From: Xiphias gladius
Taxonomy: Eukaryota; Chordata; Actinopteri; Istiophoriformes; Xiphiidae
DNA length: 64,000 nt
NCBI RefSeq assembly: GCF_016859285.1
Contig: NC_053415.1
Span: 18,002,501 to 18,066,500, forward strand
Reading direction: 5' to 3'
Shown here piece after piece: positions 37,064-48,534 of the stretch. How positions within the stretch are numbered: position 1 is the first letter of the stretch; each line of letters opens with the position of its first letter. The notes below the pieces were generated by a model. The model saw only the letters and a program-made list of their open reading frames with translations. It made no database searches and had not been told where the DNA came from. Both the position numbers and the translations under genes were made by a program.

Positions 37064-40000
37064 TAAACAAATACAGTAAAAGATTAAATACTCTGTTCCA
37101 GCTCCCCTCAAAAAATAAATATGATTAGCAAATATCCTGTTAAAAATAAGACGCACAAATGAGGGAACAATATCCGCACAACAACCTCCAAAGACATACA
37201 GAAGCTTTTAACTGTAATCAAATGATGTCACAGTGTACTGACGCACCATGAGGTACACTTTTACATCACTGCAGCATTGTTGCAAGTTAAACCCATGATG
37301 GTCAGCAAAAAGTTAAGTTGCTTTTTAAAGGATCACTTACAACTTGGGTTTTATTTTCATGCTTATGGTTATCATTCCTATTGATAACAAAACATGGTGG
37401 GTGACATCGCTAAAAATAAGTCAAATGGGGCAATAAATATGTGAAGTCATGGGGGTTTTAACGAATGCCCAGGTACGCTAAATGTAATGTGAAAGAAAAA
37501 ATGAAGATAAAAAAATTATTTTCCAAACTGTCCTTTGTAAACATCCAAAGTTTACAGAGTGGCTTCTCGAGGAAACTGAACATGCCTTATATGTGCGACC
37601 ATTTTTATTTATTTTTTTTCTGTGAAATGAGGGATGATTACTGATATTTCACCCACTTTTGGTTCTACTTCTTAATAAAGTAGTTAGGAAAATCAGACAA
37701 AAATGTCTGATTGTTTGCATGGCTGCAGCTGAAACTCTTGTTTTCTCCTGTGGTTTAACCTCTTTGTTTTAACTTACGTGTTTGCAGATCTTGGTGAGTA
37801 CAGTGTTGTCGTAACTGACAGACATGCCGGCCAAACATGCATACAAGTTGTAATTAAGTACAATTTCCCTTTAAAGCTTTGCTATGTTTCTGTGTCTTTC
37901 CAAATATGTATCCAAAAACCACAGAGCACTCAAATGGGAAACTCCAGGCGATCTCTAGGGAACTCTAAGTGACTCTTATCCTCCATCACATCTCTTAAGC
38001 ATCCAGACTCTAGCAACACACTTCCTCAGGGTGTGCTAAAAAGCAAAAGGCACTCAAAACCCCTTGGTAAATCAACACATATCCCCTGTGGAATTTGAAT
38101 CATGACCAGAGGTAAAGGATAAGAAATGTAAGTCTGTGAATTTTGCTTTATGTTGCTCCAATAACCTACTGACTGTGTGTATATTCAGGTTGGGTTAGAT
38201 CTTGTGACTGGTAATGTTTCGTCAGTTTAATGGTAACATACTGTACATCGGACAAAAGATCAGTGTCAACAAAGGCTTGTGAGTATACATTTGTTAGTCA
38301 AAGAGAGTTTTGATTGGTCAGTTAGAATTAAACATTAGGCGGCATTAGGGAAGCTAGAAGATGCCAGGCAGTGAGACAAAAGTGCGGGGGAAGTGCCGTA
38401 CCTGGCATAATCTCCACATCAAACTCAGGTAGGAGATCGTCCCGCTCACCTTTCCTGCCTGCAGAGAGAGGGAGAGCACAGGTGAAGGCCGGCAGAGGAA
38501 GCAGGAAGCAAGAGTCAAAAGGTCAGGCAAATGAGAAAATTTGGTAGCAGGGTGGATGATTAATGGTCATGCAGTAATTGAAAAACTGAAGGGAACAACT
38601 TTTTACACAATCAGCAAACACAAAGTAACAAAGCATTAATGTTTCTGACTTTGTAAATTTGATTTGTGAATTATACATAACACATGCTGTGTTACATTTT
38701 TAGCCATGCTAGCAGCATGACAGTCACTACGTCGGTGACCCCTGAACTTTTGATCTAGCGCCACCATCAGGTCAAAAATGTCAGATTGTCCAATACTTTG
38801 GTTTAAATATCTGCAAAAAGTAATGTCATTCCCATCAGCCTCAGTTGCACTTTGTGTTTAGTGCGAATTTGTAAATGTTAGCATGCTGACAGGCTAAACT
38901 AAGATGGTGCGCATGGTAAACATCGTTCCTGCTAAAGATTAGCATTTTAGCCTTGTCATTGAGGATGTTAGCATGCTGGGGTTAGCATTTAGCTCAAACC
39001 AACGCGGTGCCTAAGTATAGCCTCACAGAGTTTACAGCTATGGCTCACTGATATGTTTCGGTGTCCAGAGATCAAGCTAATAAAAAAAAAAAGATGTCAT
39101 AGTTTCCTACAAGTGCTTTCAAAAATACAAAGCTATGAACATAAGCTAAGTCATGTAAGTCAGAGTTCAGAGTTAAAAAGTCAAACTCATCTTACTTTGA
39201 ATCTAATTTTAGCAAGAGGCCTGCAGTGCTGTATTTCTGTGATGAGGTGCGGACTAAACATGTGCCTCTCTGACGGCATTCAAACAGCACACGAATGAAT
39301 GAATGCACATGCTACACATACACAGACACAAGAACACACACGTATCAAGGGGTGACAACAAAGGCAGTGTGTGAGGACGAAGAGGGGGTTTTGGAAACTG
39401 GGGCACACAGCGATTCTAGGGCAACAATTTACCACAAGAGCTCTTTTATGATTCAGGTCAAAATGGAGACAACAAAAATTCAGGGCAGTTACAGAACTGC
39501 AAAATACAGAAAAGGGACTGCAACAGGTGTGCTGAGACTGAAACATAACTGCAGGTGTTCATGTTTCTAGTTTGTGCTTATCATCAGGTGGCAAAAGACT
39601 ATAATTAGAGTAAAGACCAGTCACTGTCTCATCTGTCTACATACTACAGAGAGAGACTTAACACCCACTGGCAGTCAGGCTCCAGAGTGTGCTGAGTATG
39701 CTGTTTCTGTGGAGGGAAAAAAAAAAAACAGCATACCCTTTCCCAATAAAATAGGTAATCTTGCTTCCCCGGCCCTGACACACTCATCTACATACCATGA
39801 AGCTCAGTAACACTGAGTAACCTGAGAGAGCTGAGGAGCTATGCAGCCCCGACAGGGAGCGAGGCAGTGAAAGATGCAGGGAGAGCACGGAAAGTCCAGG
39901 CATGAGTAATGGAGGAGTGCGGAGAAGAAGATTTTGCAAGAAAAAAGGATGAGCAAAGGTGGCGAAAACTGAATTAATCCTAAAGAAAAGTTAAACCAGA

Positions 40001-43000
40001 GATTAGAGCGATGGTGGGAGAAGAGACTGTACAAACTGGTGCTTAAAAGCTTTTTTCGCTTTCCTGCAGAGAGTCAGATGAGAAGATCTACACCAGTCTC
40101 ATGTTTGTACAGTAAATATGAAGCCAGAGCTAGCAGCTGGCTAGCTTATCTTAGCTTAAAGACTGGAAAATTTGTGCTTTTACTAGAGGTTATGTGCTAA
40201 ACTATTTATGGATTAAAAAAACAATATATAACTTGTTAATGAGTGAGCTTTAGCGGTGCTGGTAGACGTATTTTATTACTTTTGGAGACAGCCATACTAA
40301 GTGGTTCCCCCCTGTTTCCAGGCTGTGCTAAGCTAAACTACCCGGCTGCTTGATATTGATAACTTGATTTTGAACCGACAGATATGAGAGTGGTATCACT
40401 CTTGTCATCTAATGCTCAGCAAGAAAGTGAAAACTTCAGAAAATGCCAAACTGGCACTGGAGCGGTTCTACACACTTTCTAATTCCGATTTTGTGGCTGT
40501 AACGTGGCAAAGCTAAAAGAAAAAATATCTAAACCCAGTGTAGTCTTGTTATTCTCCCAAGTTTAAGCCCCCCTTCTTCTTCTTTCCTGTGAGATGATTA
40601 TAATCGGATTAGCGCACAGCGGAGGAGGTATGAACGAGCAGACTTAAAAACGACAAGCTCATCGGGTCAGTCTTAACTTAAAGGAAGAAAATCGTTTTGG
40701 GGTAACTCTCAGATCACAATGTGGTGAGAGTTTAGCCTGGTTCTGCCCCTTGTCTTCTTCTCTCTCTCTCTCTCTCTCTTCATGTCTGCTCCTTAACATG
40801 CTCCCATCCCCTTTGAAAAAAAGCACGTTGCCGTGGTAACAGCTTAAGTAGTGGCTTTGGCAACAATGGTCTCCACAATTTCTCCCTCAGCGAGTCGATG
40901 TGCTACTTCAGCTTTCATCCACAGCAGATGGTGAATCCCTGACCTCTAGCACGGAGACATTAGCTGGTCAGGTTCGAGAGCGTATGTATAAAAATTTATC
41001 AGCAACAAACACACCAGAATGAGAAAATACACAGTAACACACCCAAACACGAACTGTTGTGAAGCTGAAAATATGATCCCCTGTCGTCTATTAAGGCTGC
41101 AAAACCCTGACATTCACAGTCTAGCTGACTCAAGATGTACCTACAGTGCAGTCCGGCCAAGTCCACGTCAGCCCTCCAAAGTGGCTAAACAATAGAGTCT
41201 GTCATGGAGGATCAGGAACATGTAAAGAGGCAAACACCATTAGGCCGTCGCCATGGAAGCTGTTGTACGGACACTTTGGAATGCAGGCAACAAAAAGCCA
41301 CCTCTTAAACCTTTGCTAACATATAGAAAGACACTTCACTGAGCTTAATATGCAAACAAACAAACGTAGAAACAAAGAAAACTGCAGCAAACCGATCGTG
41401 ATCAGGCTCAAGGTGCGTCACGTCCAGTGTTATTCCTTTAGTAGAAAACGTATGTGTTGGCATACCCAGCACAAGTAACTCCAGCTGGCCCTCGTTCTTC
41501 CCTTCCAGATCGTCGGCAATAATGATTTTGCAGAAGTACACCCCGCTGTCACCCCATTGCAGCTCCCCGATCCTCAGGTCTGCCTCTGCACAGAGACAAG
41601 GAGCAAGGTTACACGTACTGTGAGAGGTGAGAGGTGAGCATTTTGTACATTCAAACTGATCCTCCGCAGAGCATTGCTCCCGTTTAATGACATTTGGAAC
41701 ATTGTTAGAGAGCAAACACAACAAAATGAAACACTATTGTGATCAATGAATCACCATCTATTTCTCACTTCTATTTCTTCTAGTAATTCTATCAGGCTAA
41801 AGCTCTTGTATTGTGCTCAATAGTAGGTCTGTAGTGACATGACCTTTGTCTTTCTTTGGAAATGTCATATTCTGTCATATTTATCTTGACACCATTTTCA
41901 AATCCGTATACGCTTAAAATATTTCAGCACGCTAAATACAATAACATGATTTGTGATTCCTCTCTGAATTTTTAATCACACCCGTTTGGGTGCACAACAC
42001 ACTGACACCTGTGTACCGATGTATGAATACACCTGCAATTTGACACTTTGCACCAAGTGAGTACATATTTAGGGGGATTCTTTCGATCAGAGAATAGGCT
42101 GTTGATTATTTTTTAGATTCATTGATTGTTTGGCCTCTAGGAATGTCAGAAAATTGTGAAAAATGCCCATCACGAGTTCCTACAGCCCATGAAGACCTCT
42201 TCATATAGCTTGTTTTGTCCGAACGACAGTCCAAAACAAAAAGGTATTCAATTCACAACTAAATAAAAGACAGAAAAACAGTATATTCTCACACTGGCGA
42301 AGCTGGAACCAGCAAATGTGCCATTTTTCTTGGATAAATTACTTAAATGAATAATCAGTTCTCAAGAGACCAGTCAAATAATCAGCTAATTGCTTCAGCA
42401 CGAATATAATTAAGCTTTTGTATTTTTTTATCTGCAAAAAAGAAAGATGAAATTACATACAGATTTTTTACATGTAAATAACAAGAGAAACCTTATTATA
42501 TGTGAAATTAAGTGATGACCAGCAACTCATTTATCTGCACTGAACGATGACAAGAGAGCGTTGTTGACCATCGTTTGTTCCACTGACACATTAGGAAACA
42601 TGGCTGTTTTTTCTTGATAAGGCTTGAGGTTTAAAAGGTGTCCATACATAAATGGGAGTTACAGCAGGAGGTGGTGATTGTGTGAGTGCGTGTAGTGCCT
42701 GCTCTATTGTAAGACAAAGACAAAAGAAGTTTATTTAGAGAAGAGGAAACACAAAGCACAGTCAGCTCTGATTCCTGCTCAGGGATGGGTGCTGTGGTCA
42801 AACAGCTGCAGCAACTCCTTCTCATCAAGTCATGTCTTTCTCATAGAGGATAAGTAGGATCACATTACTGTTTATGATGGCGATGTCTCTGCCTTTGTAG
42901 TGCTCAGCCAGCGTCATGGATGCTCCCTGCGCCGAGGCCACAACCCGAACTGTGCGGCTGTTGTCGGAGCACTCCAGGTGGGACGAGGCTCCCAATTCGG

Positions 43001-46000
43001 AGGCCTGGACGCCCAGACTCTCTGGCAGGCTGAAGGACTCCCGTGTGCGGTCTCGACAGTAGGACTTGTACCACCACTGCACCACCGGGGTCTGGGTGGA
43101 GGCGGTTTGGTACTGACATGGGAGGACCACGGACTGGAAGAGCATCGCAAAGCGCTGCTTCTCCCGCACTGTGACATGGACACCATCACACACACACACT
43201 GACACAGACAAAACAAACATGGAAATAGTCTTGTTAGTAGGAAAGTTCCTCTTTTTGTTTCTTCAGACAGTGTTTTCTTCCTGAGATGCGATGGAGAAAA
43301 GTAACATTAACAGTAAATTCTCAACTAAAAAGACTTTGAAAAATACCCACTTGGTTTGTCTATCTCAGACTCATAAGGGCTCATATTAGCTTTTGAAAGC
43401 ATTTCTTGCTCAGAATAAGGATGGTGGATTTTGTCCCGTGCATCAGGAAGGCATCTCTTCTCAGCCAGTATGTACATGTTGGCACGTGAGCGTTGTTTTT
43501 AGGATAGACTTGAAAAAAATGTGAACCTATTTTTTAAACTGTTTCGAGATGCCGATTCAACTTTATGGTCATTTCTGATTAGACTGCATTCGTTTTAGCT
43601 GGGTGTAAATAATAACCTGGCAACTGAGCGTAGACAAAAACAGTTTAAAGACTGGAAATGATGACGTCTTGATAACTGCAGAAACAGTTTTGTCTCGTTT
43701 GTCTGTATAGATGATTTATGATGATTCTACACCTGCGTCCTATCAAAATGGGAGAAGAGACATGAACAGAGATTAGGTGTGTGGGGGTTCCTCTGTTGCT
43801 TGGCACCGGGGTCATGAAGGTCAAATTCCAGTGTGTGTGGGGGGCTGGGAGGCTTGTGGAGAGGCAGGGAGTTGTCATCACAGAGGGGATGGAGCGGTCA
43901 GATGCTCGTGGGTGCTTTCTGCTAGTCATATTAGCTCTAGGTGGGGCAGGAACTCACTCTAAACATTTCTCAGAAGACAGGAAATCAAAACAAAAGCAAG
44001 TCCACCAGCCTGCCTCTCCTTTGGACCAGTAACAGGAGCATACTGTGTGCATTTATCGCGTTTATCTAAAATGGATGCTTTTCCGAGTCTCCTTCTAAAA
44101 TGAGGGCAAGTCTGCTTATTTCCAGGCCACCATGGCACAGCAGCTAACTGTTATTTCCATTATCAATTTATTTTAGAACTGCAATGATTAGTCGATTAAT
44201 CGATTAGTGGATCGATGGAAACTAACATTCAAGACATTCAAGAAAGAAATGCCAAACATTACCTAGTTCCAGCTTCTCATTTGTGTGGATTTTCTCTGTT
44301 TTATGTCACTGTAAACTGGATTATCTTGGTTTTAGACTATTGGTCTGACAAAAGAAGTAATTTGGAGATGTCACCTTAGGTGTCTGCAGCATTGTGATAG
44401 GCCTTTTCACTATTTTCGGACATATATATGGTTCAAACGATTAATTGATTAAGGAAATATTAAGCAGATTAATTGATAATGAACATAATCGTTTTTTTTT
44501 ATTAATTGATGTGTTTAGTGTTATTGTGTTAATGTTAATGTGTTTAGTCTATGTCCAAGTTGACATCTTCGGATGTCATGTTTTTTACGACTAAGAGTCC
44601 AAAAATGCGAAGATATTCAGTTAACAATATTGATGTTAAATGGACAAAAAAAACCCAAAACAGCAAATACTCACATTTGAGAAGCTGGAACCAGAGCATC
44701 GTTGGCATTTTTGCTTGAAAAATTACTAAAACTAATAATCAGTTATCAAAATTGCTGGTAATTTATCAACAAATCGATTATTCAACTAACTGTTCAACCC
44801 TAGCGCAACATATTGCATTGCAGTGAGTTTCGAATGAGTGTGATTGTAGTTTTAACGACGTACTGAGCCCTGTCAGATGAGCATCACTGGGTTTTCAGAT
44901 CTCTTGGATACACTGTAACTACACATGTCTAAGTACAAGAAAAAAACAGTAACGATGGTGATTAGGCCAAATGATTTTACAGGATAAGAGAACAAGAGGA
45001 GGGTTGACTGAGCTCCTAAATTCCTCCCATGGAAGAGCATTGGTCTTCCCTTTGTTTCTTTTTTTCATGGACCGGTCCATTGTTAAGACTTTAACACCCC
45101 CCCCCCCTTCCTGTCCCACTTGAGGAGCTGAGAGGGGGGAGGAGGTCACAAACTCCCAACCAATAGGAGTATCTGGCCTCGTCCAGCTGGGTGCGAACGG
45201 ACCAATTATCTGCTAGAGATTTAAACCGAACCGTTGCTGCATGAAGGCCATCAGTGTGAGGTGAGAGGAGGTCCAGAGCAACAAACACAGAAACTGCTGG
45301 ATGCATCACCTTTAAGTCACTGATAACTATTGTTTACATGAGGTTCACATCAGGTGTGACTCACTGTAGGTTAATGAACAGGTTACAGAGACAGCAGACG
45401 GTCTCCTCCTCCTCCACCTGTGATTTCACGATTAGATTACTCTTTAAAACAGTGTGTGGTCACAAATGTATTCCAGGTCAAAGCCCCGCTGCTGCATGTT
45501 TCCTGAACACTCTCAGACTTTTCCTCTCCAAAGCCGTCACATTTCCTGCCTTTACTGTGTCGCGCATTCCTTCACATTGACTCATTAGCCTAACAAAAAG
45601 CACTGATAAGAGTGAATAAAGTCTCCATGTCTCATAAATGATTTCTCTGCAATGTTACAGCAAACTCAAGAGAACCTGTGAAAAATGAGCATTCATTGTC
45701 AGGACAGCATTGCATACAGATGTACCATCACAAGCATATTTTCAGCCCTCTTGAGACCTAATGGTTGCTTAGTGAGACCTTCTTGTAGCTAATAAGATGT
45801 AAGTTTGCAGCAGCTTGTGCACTTGAGTGCACCTGGGGTTGGGGCTGAACCTAACAATTACTTTCATTATTGATTAACCTGCAAATCATTATATTAATTG
45901 ATTGTTTTGCCTACAAAATGTTTCAAAAAATTGTGAAAAGTGCCCAAAGTGATGCATTCACATAGCTGAATTTATTTGACTGCTAGTCTAAAACTCAAAA

Positions 46001-46712
46001 ACATTCACTCTTAGATCAGAGAAGACAAAGAAAAGCATCAAACCTTCATATTAGAGAAGCTTGGAACAGGGAATGACTAAAACAATTAATCAATTATCAG
46101 AATAGTTAAAGATGAATTTTCCGTTGATTGACTAATTAATTATAGGACTAATTGGTGCAGCTCTTCTTGGGTGAACCTATAAATTGAAGCCCTAGTATTG
46201 ACCATTGTACTACACAATGTATAGTTGTATGTATAGCTGCTTTTATTGAGTAAACCACAGTACTTTCCTGTACAGATTGGCCTGTAACAGCAAAATTGAT
46301 TAGCCCTCAGGGAATATTGTTATTATACTATCTGAGGAGATAATGTAAACTATATAGTAAAATCAACACAATATTGATCACCTCACACTATAAATCCCAG
46401 GATTAGCAGGGTTGCCCCATAAAGCCCCTGATGTGATATGATTTCATTAATACGGGGCAAAGCATTACTATAATTAATATAATCCATCTCGCCTAATTCA
46501 ACCAAATAAAATATAAAACCCCAAAACGAGCACTTTACACTGTAAGTCTTCCGTTAACGGAAACGCTCGAAGCCACGGTGCCTGGGATAAGCAATAAGTT
46601 TACATATGGTCAACCTGTTGCGCTGTGGGCGTAAAAACGGCACGTTTTAGAGAAGGGAATTAGACTTACACGATGCTCCCAGTAGAATAGCCAACTGGTG
46701 AAAGTTCATCAT
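31352..46712 (-). CDS. ildr2: ildr2: immunoglobulin-like domain containing receptor 2 (angulin-3), 10 coding exons
   Basis: Angulin-family type I membrane protein related to LSR. Minus-strand exons in gene order: 46670-46712, 42869-43198, 41466-41585, 38402-38458, 36853-36999, 36579-36740, 36121-36234, 33844-34045, 32385-33051, 31352-31387; 1878 nt, 625 residues (human about 639). A signal peptide covers about residues 1-20. The V-set domain has cysteines at 42 (VVLPCQYQ) and 143 (GVYFCKII). DDLEGKNE and ELLVLG are ILDR2 hallmarks. A 19-residue stalk (about 165-183, ending VEIMP) comes next, then a transmembrane segment at about 185-204 and the Cys-rich [18 protein letters not shown]. The tail holds LYEAGK, GYRL...[16 protein letters not shown] and LSELSSLHE, an Arg/Ser/Asp-rich region, and the C terminus SRDSLIV. 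LSR was considered. ILDR2 is favoured by these motifs and by synteny with gpa33 and pou2f1. Confidence 0.92.
31950..32165 (+). mobile_element. Terminal fragment of a DNA transposon (Tc1-like type)
   Basis: Begins AGTTCCATAAGTATTTGGACAGTGATAG and continues TTTGTACACCACCACGATGGGTTCGAAACG, AAGATGTGATTGAAG and CAGCTTTAATTCATGAGGG. This is a terminal block I recognise from abundant fish Tc1-like or non-autonomous elements. It lies in the last ildr2 intron. No transposase frame is seen. Confidence 0.5.
37021..37060 (+). repeat. (AC)20 microsatellite beside ildr2 transmembrane exon
   Basis: Perfect 40-nt AC run starting 21 nt upstream (on the minus strand) of the acceptor of the 36853-36999 exon. 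On the sense strand it is a (GT) run just 5' of the polypyrimidine/CAG acceptor. Confidence 0.95.
38402..38458 (-). other. ildr2: ildr2 57-nt stalk exon (symmetric, skippable)
   Basis: Acceptor CTCTCTGCAG and donor CAG|gtacgg flank 57 nt encoding a 19-residue linker that reads [18 protein letters not shown]. Human ILDR2 has the similar RTGLLADLLPSFAVEIMP at this place. Both junctions are phase 1, so skipping the exon keeps the frame and would join the V-set domain directly to the membrane exon, as happens constitutively in ildr1. Alternative use of such stalk exons is known for LSR-family transcripts; its use here is inference. Confidence 0.85.
38690..39055 (-). repeat. GATCACCAAAGT-family dispersed repeat (copy 2) with GTTAGCATGCT segment
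   Basis: Contains TTTTAGCCATGCTAGCAGCATGACAG, ACTTTTGATCTAGCGCCACCATCAGG, CCCATCAGCCTCAGTTGCACTTTGTG and two GTTAGCATGCTG blocks. This order belongs to a widespread fish repeat related to 15955-16265. It lies in ildr2 intron 3. Confidence 0.6.
40075..40450 (+). repeat. AGCTAAGCTAA/GAGAGTGGTATCA fish dispersed repeat
   Basis: Includes TAGCTGGCTAGCTTATCTTAGCTTAAAGACTGG, CCCCCTGTTTCCAGGCTGTGCTAAGCTAAAC and GACAGATATGAGAGTGGTATCACTCTTGTCATCTAATGCTCAGCAAG. These are landmarks of a common teleost repeat. It lies in ildr2 intron 3 with no coding potential. Confidence 0.6.
40758..40779 (+). repeat. (TC)11 microsatellite
   Basis: Short perfect TC run in ildr2 intron 3. Confidence 0.9.
42085..42410 (+). 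repeat. ATTAATCGATTA-family interspersed repeat (copy 4)
   Basis: Forward copy in ildr2 intron 2 with GTCAGAAAATTGTGAAAAATGCCCATCACGAG, CTTGTTTTGTCCGAACGACAGTCCAAAAC and GAGAAGCTGGAACC-like landmarks (here GCGAAGCTGGAACCAGCAAATG). Confidence 0.65.
44172..44500 (-). repeat. ATTAATCGATTA-family interspersed repeat (copy 5, inverted arm)
   Basis: Reverse copy starting TTAGAACTGCAATGATTAGTCGATTAATCG. The interior has CCAGCTTCTCATTTGTGTGG and TTATCTTGGTTTTAGACTATTGG. It is followed at once by a forward copy. Confidence 0.65.
44510..44805 (+). repeat. ATTAATCGATTA-family interspersed repeat (copy 6, forward arm)
   Basis: Forward copy with AAGTTGACATCTTCGGATGTC, AAGAGTCCAAAAATGCGAAGATATTCAG and GAGAAGCTGGAACCAGAGC, ending CAAATCGATTATTCAACTAACTGTTC. 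It forms an inverted pair with copy 5 inside ildr2 intron 1. Confidence 0.65.
45843..46175 (+). repeat. ATTAATCGATTA-family interspersed repeat (copy 7)
   Basis: Forward copy in ildr2 intron 1, about 500 bp from its first exon. It contains TTTCAAAAAATTGTGAAAAGTGCCC, AGTCTAAAACTCAAAAACATTC and AGAGAAGACAAAGAAAAGCATC. Confidence 0.6.
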
Positions 46713-47090
46713 ATGGTCCGTTTTAAAGTAGGGCGCACTTTATCCGCATGTCGGTCATCTCGCTGTCCTGCTCTCTGCAGCCGCTGGCGAACGGGACTCG
46801 GGATTGCGACTAACGGGACTGTACCACTTCGCGCAGAGGTGAGTCCCAGCACGAACACCAGTCGGAAGCACTGACAGCTTCCTGTGCTGCTCTGTCTACA
46901 AAAGCACAGGAGCAAGGGCGGCGGAGTCGTCGTCTCTGTCGTCCGCCGGGATCCGATCCCAGTTCTTTTTTTTTTTTTTTCCCATGCAGCGGGTGCGGCA
47001 GCAGTGCCTACCGGGCACGGTAGAGAGTTCCGCCCGGTGCGTAAGAGGAGGAGGGGTGGGGGGTCAGACTTGGTTGTGAGATTTGAGGAA
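46713..47090 (-). promoter_or_regulatory. ildr2: ildr2 promoter region (probable)
   Basis: GC- and CpG-rich relative to the flanks, directly upstream of the ildr2 ATG at 46710-46712. It includes a plus-strand poly(T) run near 46966-46980. No TATA box is obvious and the start site is undetermined. The segment also separates ildr2 from the 3' end of gpa33. Confidence 0.5.
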
Positions 47091-47099
47091 TGTCACTGC

Positions 47100-48534
47100 A
47101 CACATGCGGCAACATTTAACCCACTTTCTTTATTGAACTCGATTTGAATTTTCTTCATATGAAAAAAAAAATGCAGTTCTTACATTCAAGGGGAATCATT
47201 TATCACACAAAAAACATGGGGGGCAAAAAAAAATGCCAAAATCTTTCGAGTAAAAGTCAGTTCAGTATGAACTGGCACTTACTTTGCCCCCTGAATCAAA
47301 GACACGCAAAAGCAAAAATGTCATGAGCTTGGCTATACAAAGACGTTTACCACACATGTTAAAATTAAATTTGAAATACAGGCACTTCGTTACTTTTAAT
47401 CACAAAGTAAGAGTTTAACAGATGCTTAAAATCCAAGATAATGTACACAGTTCACATGGTGGAGTGACAAGAATATTCAGAATAGCCTGAAACAATGTTT
47501 TAACAACAACGCCCAAATAACTGCAGTAGACAGGTGGCCTACATGTGCAGGATATGAATGTATTAGTGGTTTTGTGGTGTTCTGTGACCAACTTACATTT
47601 ACTGAGAATCGGGCAAGTTTTCTTGAAAATACAAGCAAACAATATTCATGCTAAAAATGATTTTAAAATGATATTTTCAGTGCTTAACATTAGATACGTT
47701 TTGCTTTATTTATTTCAATTACAAATGTAATACATATGTTGACAGCAACTTGACTTCCTTCGAGGAAAGTTAATCAACGAGTGATAAAAGCGAGTCTGAT
47801 GCATATTCAGGTCAGGTTATCAGAAGGCCAACAGATTCTGGTTTCAACCCAGTTTGATTTATGCTCCCAGTCAACTATAGAGACCCTCTGTGACGTCCCT
47901 GAATAAAGGAGGAATACCCCTCTGCATTGTGTCATGGTAATCTATTATCTATTATCCTCCTATAACAGGACACCAATACATTATATGATCATTTTTGTCT
48001 ACTAATATTTGGTATAATGTCGTTTCATCAGGTCACACTAAATGAATTAAATGTTAGCGTACTGTGACTGGTGTGCAGGGTCAGAAGTTTCCAAGTTGAT
48101 TTGGTTTATGCAAACTAAAAACTTAGACCGTGTTTACTTGTTGTCTTGATAAATTCAGTATTTCAGGTGTTCTATTTTACCTTTTTTCCCCAATCAGGTT
48201 AAGCTACCATGAATGATATTGGTCCTGCAGCCTTCCCTTTATCGGAAGGCCTTTAATGTCAAAAAACATCAGAAAGTGTTGAGTTATGCTGAGTAGTAGT
48301 TTGTGCTGGCAACAACCCCGGGTATTATTTTAATACCGGCTTTTACATGAGAATTTATTAAATTTGAGAGAATGTGCAAATTAATTTTGCTGTTTCTCTT
48401 CATGATGTGATCAGGCACTACCTCAATCCACAAACTCACTAAAATATTTTTAAGTGCATCGAAAAAGAAAAAAGAATTTTTTTTTTTTTTAAAAAGCATT
48501 CAGTAACACAATGTTATTCATATCGGTTTCTGTA
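47100..48534 (-). other. gpa33: gpa33 3' untranslated / downstream region
   Basis: AT-rich sequence between the gpa33 stop and the ildr2 promoter, bounded by two AATAAA hexamers on the minus strand. No supported coding frame on either strand. Confidence 0.5.
48354..48359 (-). promoter_or_regulatory. gpa33: Candidate gpa33 poly(A) signal (proximal)
   Basis: Minus-strand AATAAA about 180 nt after the gpa33 stop. A second canonical hexamer at 47129-47134 could give a longer 3' UTR of about 1.4 kb ending just short of the ildr2 promoter. Which is used cannot be told from sequence. Confidence 0.45.

Noticed and set aside
31352..46712. Assignment of this gene to lsr
   Set aside because: LSR shares many motifs, but DLEGKNE, the stalk ending VEIMP and linkage with gpa33 and pou2f1 fit ildr2 better.
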